64,000 bases of DNA, from contig CAXTIU010000012.1 in assembly GCA_964244495.1 (NCBI GenBank), positions 85,271 through 149,270 of the forward strand. Direction: 5' to 3'. Origin of the DNA: RH-AL1 sp964244495. GTDB lineage: Bacteria; Pseudomonadota; Alphaproteobacteria; Rhizobiales; Beijerinckiaceae. This document shows positions 53,377 through 62,128 of this stretch, piece by piece. Every line of letters starts with the position of its first letter. Positions within the stretch are counted from its first letter, which is position 1. The translations under genes and the position numbers were made by a program. Below the pieces are notes generated by a model. The model searched no databases. It was given only the letters and a program-made list of their open reading frames with translations, and had not been told where the DNA came from.

Positions 53377-56300
53377 TCACGCCGCCGAGGCGCGCGCCTC
53401 GCGTTCGGCGACGAGGCGGTTGACCCCGGCGAAATCGACCTTGCCCGACCCGAGCAGCGGGATCGTCGGCACGGACGCGACTTCGGCCGGGACCATCATG
53501 TCGGACGCGCCCCTTGCCCTGGCGAAGGCGGCGAACTCGCCGCGCGAGGCGCCGGAATGCTGGGTCATCAGCACCACGCGCTCCCCTTTGCGCTCGTCGG
53601 GCATGCTCGCCGCCGCCGAGAGCGCGTCCGGCCAGAGGAGCGCCGCCAACTGTTCGATCGCCGCCAGCGAGACCATCTCGCCGGCGATCTTGGCGAAACG
53701 CTTGGCCCTGCCCTTGATCGTGAGATACCCGCCCGCGTCGATGGCGACGATGTCGCCGGTGTCGTGCCAGCCTTCGGGCGGTGGCTGCAGCACGCCCGGC
53801 GCGTCGTCCCTGAGGTAGCCGAGCATCGTGTTGGGACCGCTGACGACGAGCTTGCCGCCCTCCGGGATGCCGTCGACCGGCTCCAGCCTGGCGCTCATGC
53901 CAGGCATCAGCCGACCGACGCTGCCGTTCTTGTTGAACATCGGCGTGTTGAGCGCCAGCACCGGCGCCATCTCGGTGATGCCGTAGCCTTCCAGGATGCG
54001 CAGCCCAAACCTCTCGAGGTACACGGCCCGCGTGGTGTCCTTCACCGGCTCGGCGCCCGACATGACGTAGCGCAGCGAACGGAAGTCGTAAGGGTTGGCG
54101 ACGCGCGCGTAGCCGGCGAGGAACGTGTCCGTGCCGAACAGGATCGTCGCGTTGGAGCCGTAGATCAGCTCCGGGATGATGCGGTAATGCAGCGGCGAGG
54201 GGTAAAGGTACACCTTCACGCCGAAGGCGAGCGGCACGATTGTCCCGATCGTCAGCCCGAAGGCGTGGAACATCGGCAGGACGTTGAACACCGTGTCGTC
54301 GCGCCCGAAGTCGACCACGGCGCGCGCCTGCGCGCAGTTCGAGAGGATGTTGCGGTGGGACAGGACGACGCCCTTGGGCTTGCCCTCCGATCCCGAGGTG
54401 AACAGCACCGCCGCCGGCTCGTCGGCACCGCCGTGCGGGCCTAAGGGCTTGGCGATGGGCCGACGCCAGGCGAGGAGAGCGGCCAGCTTGTCCAACGTGC
54501 CGACGCCGGCGCGGACATCCTCGAGGTAGACGACGCGGAAGGTGTGGGCCAAGTCGGCGACGAGCTTGTCGAGCTTGCCCTTGGCGACGAACGAGCGCGC
54601 GGTGACGATCGTGTCGAAGCCGGCCGCGACCCCCGCCGAACGGATGTTGCCGGCGCCAGCCGTGAAGTTCACCATCGCCACGGTACGCCCCGCCGACATC
54701 AGCGCGAACAGCGACACCGTCGCGCCCACCGAGGTCGGCAGCATCAGGCCGACCGTGCCGCCACGCGGGGCGAGGGGCGCCAGCTTGCGGCCGAGCACGC
54801 GGGCGCCGATCAGTGCCCGCTTGTAGGTCAGCGTGCCGGCGGTGGGGTCCTCCAACGCGATGTGGCTCGCCCCGTGCTCGGCGGCGGCGTCGACCATCGC
54901 CTGGAACACGGTGCGGTCCGTGTCCGTGGTCTTGAAGATCATCTCGGACATGATCGTGTAGAGGGCGGCGCCCGCCGCCTGCCGCCGCGCGCGGCCACGC
55001 AAGCCGTCCGGCACGGTCAGGCGGCGCGGCTCCAGGATGGTCACGGTGATCCGCTTGAACAGCGAGCGGTGGACCTGGCCGTCGCTGAGATAGGAGAACC
55101 GCGTCTTCTCCGCGCCCTGGATGCGCACCGGCACCACGGGAACGCCGCACTTCTCCGCGATCAGGCCCGAGCCGTCGTACACCTTCATCAGGCTGCCGGT
55201 GCGGGTGATCCGCCCCTCGGGGAAGATCACCAGCGTCGCGCCCCCCTTCACCGCCTGGATCAGCGACCGGGTCGCGAGCGGTCGCGTCGGGTCGAGCGGC
55301 AGGGCGTGCATGTAGCGCACGATCGGCTTCATCCACCACTTCTGCGCGAAGGCGTGATCGATGGCGAAGACGGGGTCGTTGTCGAGGATGGAGAAGGCGA
55401 TCTCGGCGTCGAGCAGGCTGACGTGGTTGAGGGCGATGATGGCGTTGGGACCGGCTTTGGCGACGTTCTCCAGTCCCCTCACCTCCAGGCGGTAGACGAT
55501 CCGGAACACGATGGCGGCGAAGTCGCGCAGCGGGTTGGTCGGCAGCACGGCGAGGATGCAGGCGGCCGCAGCCAAGCTGGCGGCCCCGAGGATCGCGAAG
55601 ATGCCGGCGAAGGACAGTCCGAGACTCTGGAGGCCGAGGGTCGCGAGCAGCCCGAGAACCATGAAGCAGGTGTTCATGACGTTGTTGGCGGCAATGACGC
55701 GGGCGCGCTGGCTGGCCGGCGCCCACGCCTGCAGGGCGGCGAAGGCCGGCACGATATAGAGGCCGCCGCTGATCGCGAGGAGCACGAGGTCGATCGCGAT
55801 GTGCCAGGCGTGCCAGGTCTTGAAGAAGGCGGCGATCCCGAGCAACGGGCCGTGCGCGACGGCGCCGTGGAGGCCGAACGCGAGGTCGAGGGAGACGAGC
55901 CCGATGACGCCGGCCGCGATCGGGGTGGGTAGCAGCAGCGTGCGGCCGGCCAGCAGCCACGAGGCGAGGCCGGAGCCGAGCGCGATGCCCACCGCGAAGG
56001 CGGCGTTGTAGACGTCGAACACCATCTCGTCGCCGCCTAGCGCCAGGGTGACGATGGGCGCGAGCAGGCTATAGACGACGATCGCCTGCGCCCAGAACAG
56101 GCTGACGAAGACCGCGGCGCGCCACAGCCGGCGGTCGGCGTAGAGGCTGCGGGTCAGGGCCACCGTGGAGCGCAGGATGTTGTAGTCGACCTTGAGGGCC
56201 GGCGCCGCCTCGCCGGTCGGGGGGATCATCAGCGCCGACACCCAGGCGAGCGCGGCGAACAGCAGGGTCAGCGCCGCCGCCCAGCGCGGGTCGCCGTGTC

Positions 56301-56796
56301 CCTGCCGCGACACGATCGCGGCCACCGTCGGCCCGAGGATGGCGGCGATGAAGGTCGCGCCTTCCACCAGGGCGTTGCCGCCCGGCAGCTGCCGCACGGT
56401 GAGGTGATCGGGCAGGATGCCGTACTTGACCGGACCGAAGAAGGCGGAAAGCACGCCGAACAGGCCGAGCGCGAGGAACAGCAGGGGAAACGAATGCAGG
56501 ATGAAGCCAGCGCCGGCGACGGCCACGGCGACGAATTCGGCGAGCTTGAGGCGCTGCGCCATCTTGGCCTTGTCGTACCGGTCGGCCCACTCGCCGCCGA
56601 GCGACGAGAGGAAGAACGCCGGCAGGGTGAGCAGCACGGTGCCGAGCAGGGTGAGCGTCTTGGCCGCCTCCGGCGCGAGCTTGAACAGCACCAGGAAGGT
56701 GATGGCGGCCTTGAGGTAGGTGTCGTTGAAGGCGGCGAAGAACTGGCACCAGAAAAGAGGAGCGAACTTCCGGTTTGCCAGTAAATGTCCGCTCAT
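53377..56796 (-). CDS. MFS - PlsC acyltransferase - acyl-[ACP] synthetase fusion
   Basis: A 1139-residue three-domain protein. Residues 1 to about 415 are an MFS transporter (LplT-like). About 430-600 are a lysophospholipid acyltransferase with the HX4D motif NHVSLLD near 458 and FPEGRI. About 640-1139 are an AMP-forming acyl-ACP synthetase with AVLFTSGSEGKPKGVVLSHRN and YGITEMAP. In E. coli these are split between LplT and the two-domain Aas. Together they flip lysophosphatidylethanolamine inward and re-acylate it, a phospholipid repair role. Confidence 0.93.
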   Translation of the reverse strand: MSGHLLANRKFAPLFWCQFFAAFNDTYLKAAITFLVLFKLAPEAAKTLTLLGTVLLTLPAFFLSSLGGEWADRYDKAKMAQRLKLAEFVAVAVAGAGFILHSFPLLFLALGLFGVLSAFFGPVKYGILPDHLTVRQLPGGNALVEGATFIAAILGPTVAAIVSRQGHGDPRWAAALTLLFAALAWVSALMIPPTGEAAPALKVDYNILRSTVALTRSLYADRRLWRAAVFVSLFWAQAIVVYSLLAPIVTLALGGDEMVFDVYNAAFAVGIALGSGLASWLLAGRTLLLPTPIAAGVIGLVSLDLAFGLHGAVAHGPLLGIAAFFKTWHAWHIAIDLVLLAISGGLYIVPAFAALQAWAPASQRARVIAANNVMNTCFMVLGLLATLGLQSLGLSFAGIFAILGAASLAAAACILAVLPTNPLRDFAAIVFRIVYRLEVRGLENVAKAGPNAIIALNHVSLLDAEIAFSILDNDPVFAIDHAFAQKWWMKPIVRYMHALPLDPTRPLATRSLIQAVKGGATLVIFPEGRITRTGSLMKVYDGSGLIAEKCGVPVVPVRIQGAEKTRFSYLSDGQVHRSLFKRITVTILEPRRLTVPDGLRGRARRQAAGAALYTIMSEMIFKTTDTDRTVFQAMVDAAAEHGASHIALEDPTAGTLTYKRALIGARVLGRKLAPLAPRGGTVGLMLPTSVGATVSLFALMSAGRTVAMVNFTAGAGNIRSAGVAAGFDTIVTARSFVAKGKLDKLVADLAHTFRVVYLEDVRAGVGTLDKLAALLAWRRPIAKPLGPHGGADEPAAVLFTSGSEGKPKGVVLSHRNILSNCAQARAVVDFGRDDTVFNVLPMFHAFGLTIGTIVPLAFGVKVYLYPSPLHYRIIPELIYGSNATILFGTDTFLAGYARVANPYDFRSLRYVMSGAEPVKDTTRAVYLERFGLRILEGYGITEMAPVLALNTPMFNKNGSVGRLMPGMSARLEPVDGIPEGGKLVVSGPNTMLGYLRDDAPGVLQPPPEGWHDTGDIVAIDAGGYLTIKGRAKRFAKIAGEMVSLAAIEQLAALLWPDALSAAASMPDERKGERVVLMTQHSGASRGEFAAFARARGASDMMVPAEVASVPTIPLLGSGKVDFAGVNRLVAEREARASAA

Positions 56797-56911
56797 CGTC
56801 TCAACCCCGCTCGACGCCTCCTTCTAACCGCAGAGCGCGATGTTGCGAAGCCCTCGCGAGGACGCCCAGGTACGGACGTTCAGGTACGGATGCCGAAACG
56901 GTGGCCGCCGC

Positions 56912-57787
56912 CTACGACTTGGCCATCAGGTCGACGGCCAGCCCGTAGAGGCGCGCCCGGACGGCTGTGGGCAGAGCCGCCAAGGTGACGAGGTAGATCT
57001 GGCCGGCCTTGCACATCTCGTCGTCGGCGATGGGCGGCGTCGCGGTCTTGCCGTCGAGCAGAGCATCGATCTCGGGACGGCTCAGGCCCTTGTCGACCAG
57101 CGCCCTGTCGAGCACCTGGAAGTCGGCGTCGCTCGGGGCGGCGCGCTGCACCTGCTCGGTCTGGCCGCTCGCCATCGCGTCGAGCCCAGCGATGGCGGCG
57201 TCGGCGATCAGCGGGCGGTGGTCGGCGGCGAACGACAGGAACCCGGTGCCGCTGGCACCGTACAGGAAGGCCACGCAGAGATGGGCGTCGCGCTCGGCGA
57301 GCGCCCGCGCCTCCTTCAGCTGCAGCACGAAGATCTGGCCGAGCGCGTCGTCCGATGCCCTGGCGGCGAGCGCGCCATGCGCCTTGCGCAGCGCCGTCAC
57401 GGCATCGGCCATCGCCACGTCAGGGTTGGCTTCCGATCCGGCGATCGCCGCGACGGGCGCGATGGCGCCTCCAGCTGTTTCCTTGCCGATGCCGGCGGCG
57501 AGGTTGGCGACGATGGTCTCGTACTCGCCGGGAAAGACGAGGCGTAGGCGGTCGAAGAAGCGGGCGTAATCGGGCGTGTCGGCGATGGCCCGCTCGACCG
57601 TGCCGCGGGCCGCCGCGAGCGCCTGCGGGCTGAGGCGGGAGGCGACGCGGGGTACGCTCGGCTCGATCGGCACGGCGACGACGCGCGGGGGCGACGGTCC
57701 CTTGAAGGCGCGCACGAGGAAACCCGCGCCGAGCAGCACGGAGATGAGGGCGGCGAGGCCGAGGAGCACCAGCCGCAGTTCCCTCAT
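56912..57787 (-). CDS. membrane-anchored protein of unknown function
   Basis: A 291-residue protein with one N-terminal transmembrane helix (LVLLGLAALISVLLGAGFLV) and then a predominantly helical, alanine-rich periplasmic domain. Two cysteines occur (DAHLCVAFLY, DDEMCKAGQIYL). No catalytic motif is visible. It lies between the fusion acyltransferase and metC on the same strand but with gaps over 100 bp, so co-transcription is uncertain. Family unknown. Confidence 0.7.
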   Translation of the reverse strand: MRELRLVLLGLAALISVLLGAGFLVRAFKGPSPPRVVAVPIEPSVPRVASRLSPQALAAARGTVERAIADTPDYARFFDRLRLVFPGEYETIVANLAAGIGKETAGGAIAPVAAIAGSEANPDVAMADAVTALRKAHGALAARASDDALGQIFVLQLKEARALAERDAHLCVAFLYGASGTGFLSFAADHRPLIADAAIAGLDAMASGQTEQVQRAAPSDADFQVLDRALVDKGLSRPEIDALLDGKTATPPIADDEMCKAGQIYLVTLAALPTAVRARLYGLAVDLMAKS

Positions 57788-57915
57788 CCCCTCAAGCCCT
57801 CACCCTCGAACGGCCCGCATCCTTGCCCGCTTCGCGCGGCCTCGGCAAGACTTTGCAAGGGCGGGAAACATGGAAGCCACACGATGTTTGGACGCCGGAC
57901 ACCGGGCCCGTCGCC

Positions 57916-59106
57916 TCAGGTGTTGGCGCGCAGCCTCGCGAAGCCGGCGTCGAGATCGGCCTGCAGGTCGCCGACATCCTCGAGCCCGATCGAGAAGCGC
58001 AGCGCCGGGCCGTCCGGCACCCACGGCACGACGCTGCGGTAACCGCCGCAGTCGAACGGGATGACCAGGCTCTCGTAGCCGCCCCAGGAATACCCCATCC
58101 CGAACAGCCGCAGGCCGTCGAGCATGGCCGCGACCGCGCCGGATGGGGCCGGTGCCAGCACCACCGAGAACAGGCCGGAGGAGCCGCGGAAATCGCGACG
58201 CCAGTTGTCGTGGCCGGGACAGTCGGGCAGCGCCGGGTGCAACACGCGGGCCACCTCCGGCCGCGCCTTGAGCCAGTGCGCCATGGCGAGGCCCTGCCGC
58301 TCCGCCTCGCGCAGCCGCAGGTCGAGCGTGCGCAGGCCGCGCAGGCCGAGGAAGACGTCCTCGGGGCCGGCCACCATCGCGAAGGCCGAGTGCATCGCCC
58401 GCAGCGCCGGCGCCCATGCGGCGTTCGCCGAGGTGAGGCCGAGCAGCAGGTCGGAATGGCCGGACAGGTACTTGGTGCCGGCTTCCACCGCGATGTCGAT
58501 GCCGGCCTCGTGCGGCGGGAAGAAGATCGGGGTCGCCCAGGTATTGTCGAGCACGGTGCACAGGTCGCGCTCCCGCGCGAGGGCGACCAGCGCCGGCAGG
58601 TCGGGCACCTCGAAGGACTGCGAGCCCGGCGCCTCCAGGACCATGCACGTCGTGCCGGGACGCACGGCGGCGGCGACGGTCGCCGCGGGAGCCATCGGAT
58701 CGAAGTAGGTCGCCTCGACGCCGAACCGTTTGAGGACGGTGTCGCAGAACACCCGCGTCGGCCGGTACACGTTGTCCATCACGAGGACGTGGTCGCCGGC
58801 CTTCGTGGCGCAGAGAAGCGCGACGGTGATCGCGGCGAGCCCGGACGGCGTGAGCACGGTGGCGGCCGCGCCGGCGAGTTCGCTCCAGGCTTCCTCCAGC
58901 GCCCGCGTCGTCGGGGTGCCGGAGGTGCCGTAGCTGAACCGGCCGGTGCGCGCCTGCAGGTCGGCGTAGGTCGGATAAAGCACCGTGGAGCCGCGATAGA
59001 TCGGCGTGTTCACGAAGCCGAACTGCTCGGTCGGCCGGCGCCCTGCGGCGGATAAGCGGGTGCGCAGCTTGAGGCGAGGCGCGTCGGCGGGCGGATCGGC
59101 GCTCAT
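57916..59106 (-). CDS. metC: cystathionine beta-lyase
   Basis: A 396-residue PLP enzyme of the Cys/Met metabolism family that cleaves cystathionine to homocysteine, pyruvate and ammonia. PLP-binding Lys212 is in VEAGTKYLSGHSD. FSYGTSGTPTTRALEEAWSELAGAAATVLTPSGLAAIT and the C-terminal FGMGYSWGGYESLV favour the MetC branch over gamma-lyases. It is transcribed away from the tRNA-Arg gene. Confidence 0.92.
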   Translation of the reverse strand: MSADPPADAPRLKLRTRLSAAGRRPTEQFGFVNTPIYRGSTVLYPTYADLQARTGRFSYGTSGTPTTRALEEAWSELAGAAATVLTPSGLAAITVALLCATKAGDHVLVMDNVYRPTRVFCDTVLKRFGVEATYFDPMAPAATVAAAVRPGTTCMVLEAPGSQSFEVPDLPALVALARERDLCTVLDNTWATPIFFPPHEAGIDIAVEAGTKYLSGHSDLLLGLTSANAAWAPALRAMHSAFAMVAGPEDVFLGLRGLRTLDLRLREAERQGLAMAHWLKARPEVARVLHPALPDCPGHDNWRRDFRGSSGLFSVVLAPAPSGAVAAMLDGLRLFGMGYSWGGYESLVIPFDCGGYRSVVPWVPDGPALRFSIGLEDVGDLQADLDAGFARLRANT

Positions 59107-59382
59107 CGTCGGCTTGGGTCTCCCTCTTTACGCGTCAGCGTGGATGCCGTCGCGCGGATCGACCGCACGCGTGTCTGACGGAAGGCCGCGTCAGTCCGAA
59201 CGGCGACGGGATCCGCCGGGCGACAAGGAACCGGCTGTCCGGCTCCCGTCAAGTCCCGCCGTCGTCATGGCCGGCGTTTCGCCCGACCTCCGGGGGCAAG
59301 GGTCGAGCGACACCGATCGAGCCTTGAACGATCGTTGCTTGCGTCCGCGATTGTCGTTAACGTGCGTAGCGGCCAAGTGTAA

Positions 59383-59459
<77 letters not shown>

Positions 59460-59548
59460 ATCCGCTACCACTCAGGATAAAACTGCGAACCGCCACAGCT
59501 GGCACAGTCTGCGCGGATGTCATCGAGACCGCGTTTCAGCCGGTGAAA

Positions 59549-59565
59549 CCCGCAAGAATTGCGGG
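59549..59565. terminator. short hairpin downstream of tRNA-Arg
   Basis: A perfect 7-bp stem CCCGCAA / TTGCGGG around GAA, about 90 bp past the tRNA. No T-run follows. It may end the tRNA transcript or be incidental. Confidence 0.3.
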
Positions 59566-59667
59566 ATTGCACTTCCCTCAGTGCGGAGAGTGGTCAGGTT
59601 GACTGTTCTGGCCCTTTCTTGTTGCACACTATCCTTAGCTGTAATCTTCATCTCTTGCAGCCAAGGC

Positions 59668-59673
59668 GGAGGA
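59668..59673 (+). promoter_or_regulatory. ribosome binding site fixing the GTG start of the toxin-like gene
   Basis: GGAGGA lies five bases before GTG at 59679. Codons further 5' in this frame are not toxin-like and have no such site. Confidence 0.6.
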
Positions 59674-59678
59674 AGCTG

Positions 59679-61084
59679 GTGGATGGCGTTGCGGGCCTGC
59701 GCCGCCGATATGACGAAGGCAGACGGCGGTATGGCTTCGACGCGCTGCCCCGCTTCGAAGGCAGCGAGCTGACGCTCGGCCGCGGCACCGTGCTCGCGCG
59801 CGTCGAGATCGGAGCGGGACCGGCCTGCCTCGACGGCGACCGCCTCGTGGCGCTGTTGCTCGTCGCCCACGGCTGCGCGGTAGCCCCCAGCGTCGTCAAG
59901 CACGCCCGCCGCGCGGCCGAATACTGGCGGCGCGGCGATGAGGCGCTCGCCCACACCGAGCTCGCCTTCGCCCGCCTGCCGCGGCTCGGGGTGGAAGACG
60001 ACGCCTTCCGCCTGTTCCTCGCCGAGACGCTGCTCGACGCCAGGATGGCGCCGCACGACCTCGCGCGGGCGTTGGGCGTCACGCTCGCGAAATACGACCC
60101 CGACCAGCCGCGCGTCCCGGCCGGCAACGGCCGGGACAGCGGGCGCTGGGGGCCGGGCTCGCCAGGGGGCGGCGCGGCGGACCAGGCCGCAGCGCGGCTT
60201 GCGGAAATGACGCCCGTCGTCGCCCGCTCCTTCCTCGTCGACGCCAGCCCGAACATCGTTCGCGCGCTGGCCGCCTTCGCTTCCCGCTTCGCCGTGCCCA
60301 CCGCCGTTCTCGGCGCCCTGTTCATCCCCACGCCCAACGACGGTGGGATCACGGAGGGCACGCTGCCCGGCGCGCCCGACATCCGCTTCCGCCTCGACGG
60401 CCCGGCCGGGCTGCTGCGGCTCGCCCGCACCCTGGCGGACAGCAGCGAGACCGCCGTGGTCGCGCACAGCCGCCTCGGCATCTACTACAGCGGCGACGCC
60501 GCGCTCGGCCGCGCGCTGGGCACGCAGCTCTACCTCGACCTCGCCACCGTCACCGTCCTGCTGGCGCCTGGGGAGCGCGACAGCCGCAGGCGGCCACCGA
60601 CGAGCCGACACTCTGCCCGGAGCCGGAGAAGGATACGGAGCACGGGTCCAAGGAGCACGTGCTGGACTACGAGGACGACGTGCACCGGCGCGTCAACCCG
60701 GTCGCGCCCATCCCGCGCGGCTTCGCCGTGCGCATCGAGGATCCGGTAACGAAAAGAGCGCAGTATCCGGACGACTGCTTCAGCTACGCCGGCGACCTCG
60801 TGGATGGCGACATGCGGGTGGGCGACTTCGCCGACGCGAAGGGCGAGGAGTACTCCCGCCTCGTGACGCTGCCCTTTGCGCAAAGCGTCGTAGACGATCT
60901 CGTCGATACAACCACGAAGCATCTGCGCGCCGCCAAAGCGCTCGGGGCGGGGCTCAAGGTGTACTTCGCCGAGAAGGACGCGGCCGACTACTTCCGAAAA
61001 GTATTTAACAAGCGAGATCTGGGCGATGTCGTCGTCGGCTTCCTGCCGCCGAGCAGGCCGAAGCAGAGAGGGAGACGGCGGTGA
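59679..61084 (+). pseudogene. polymorphic-toxin-like protein with Tox-REase-5-like C-terminus, frameshifted
   Basis: Two frames together make about 468 residues. The first frame carries the linker QPRVPAGNGRDSGRW near residue 145, a VPAGN-type motif common before variable effector domains in alphaproteobacteria. It then continues past the real junction as shadow. The second frame has ATDEPTLCPEPEKD, a DYEDDVHRR helix and DFADAKGEEY, matching the restriction-endonuclease-fold Tox-REase-5 pattern. Adding one G to the run at 60570-60573 joins the frames as LLAPGGARQPQAATDEPTLC. So this is either a one-base decay, a sequencing error or a frameshift. Confidence 0.65.
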
Positions 61085-61851
61085 CGGACGAGGACACGCC
61101 CAAGCTCGTTGCCGGCTGCCACTGCTTCTCGGCCGTCGCCGTCTGGGGCTGGCGGACGGAGCTGGCCGCTGCGCTGGCAACACGCTGGCTCACTCTCGTC
61201 GCACGGCTGCAAGACATCGACCCCGCCCTCGCGCACTGGATGCACTGGGCAAAGGATGGTGTTACCCGCATCCCGTTCGCGCCGACGCTGCCCGCCCAGA
61301 TCGCCCGCGTGCTGGCCGCAACGGAGCGCCACGTCGACGGTTACCTCGTGCCCGACGCCGGGGTGCGGCTGACCAATTACACCGACACCGAACAACTGCC
61401 ACGTTATTGCGGTATTGCCATGAGTGGAGGCAATAACGGTCCTTACAGCCTCAGGAACTACGCCAACTTCACGACAAGCCACTTCGCCGTACCGGAGCCG
61501 CACCTCGTCGGCTTCGGGGTGTTCCGGCAGGTGGTGCTGGCGCTGGCGGAGGTGTTCGGGGCGACGCAGGCCTATGCCTGCCCCGACGACCTCAGCGACC
61601 TGTGGACGAGGGAGCGGACGGACGACTTGCCGCTCGCCTGGATCAGCTACGTCGCGCCGCGCTTCGCCCACCTCGTGACGCCGCCGCTGGGCGTCGTGGC
61701 CGAGCGCCGCCCGGATGGCGGACTGCTGATGGCGGCGACGACGGACACCTTCACCATCGCCGATCCCGCCCACCTCGCCGCCGCCCGCGCCATCCATGCG
61801 GCGCTGGCGGCATTCAACGCCGTCCCATGGACGCCGGAGGCAGAGAAGTGA
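61081..61851 (+). CDS. immunity protein, Imm52-like
   Basis: A 256-residue cytoplasmic protein starting at a GTG that overlaps the toxin's TGA (GTGA), the coupling expected for a toxin/immunity pair. The C-terminal region LPLAWISYVAPRFAHLV, AERRPDGGLLMAATTDTF and ADPAHLAAARAIHAAL follows the Imm52 pattern. As I recall, Imm52 proteins usually neighbour Tox-REase-5 toxins. It should bind and neutralise the nuclease domain. The reading frame is intact although the toxin is broken. Confidence 0.65.
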   Translation: MTDEDTPKLVAGCHCFSAVAVWGWRTELAAALATRWLTLVARLQDIDPALAHWMHWAKDGVTRIPFAPTLPAQIARVLAATERHVDGYLVPDAGVRLTNYTDTEQLPRYCGIAMSGGNNGPYSLRNYANFTTSHFAVPEPHLVGFGVFRQVVLALAEVFGATQAYACPDDLSDLWTRERTDDLPLAWISYVAPRFAHLVTPPLGVVAERRPDGGLLMAATTDTFTIADPAHLAAARAIHAALAAFNAVPWTPEAEK

Positions 61852-62128
61852 CCGTGGGATGACAAAGGGGGCCAAGTGACAGGGCACTGGACCGGTCAAC
61901 GAGGCAGGGCTGGACGGCATATCGGCCGGGCCGTGGCACCGCTGGGCCGGACGCCGCTCCGGGACCTCGGGGCGGAACGAACGCGATCACATCGCGATCT
62001 CAACGACATAGGTGTTCGCAGTTTTGTTCGGAATGGCGCGCCAGCCTTCGTTAAGCTCTTGCTTAGCAAGGAAGATTAGCTAGAACAGTGCCTTAGACGC
62101 CGCCGGTCGTACAGACGGGTGATACAAA

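Noticed and set aside
52763..55960. 1065-codon minus-strand frame inside the fusion acyltransferase
   Set aside because: It lies in another frame of the real gene, is almost entirely Arg/Ala/Gly, and has no conserved motif.
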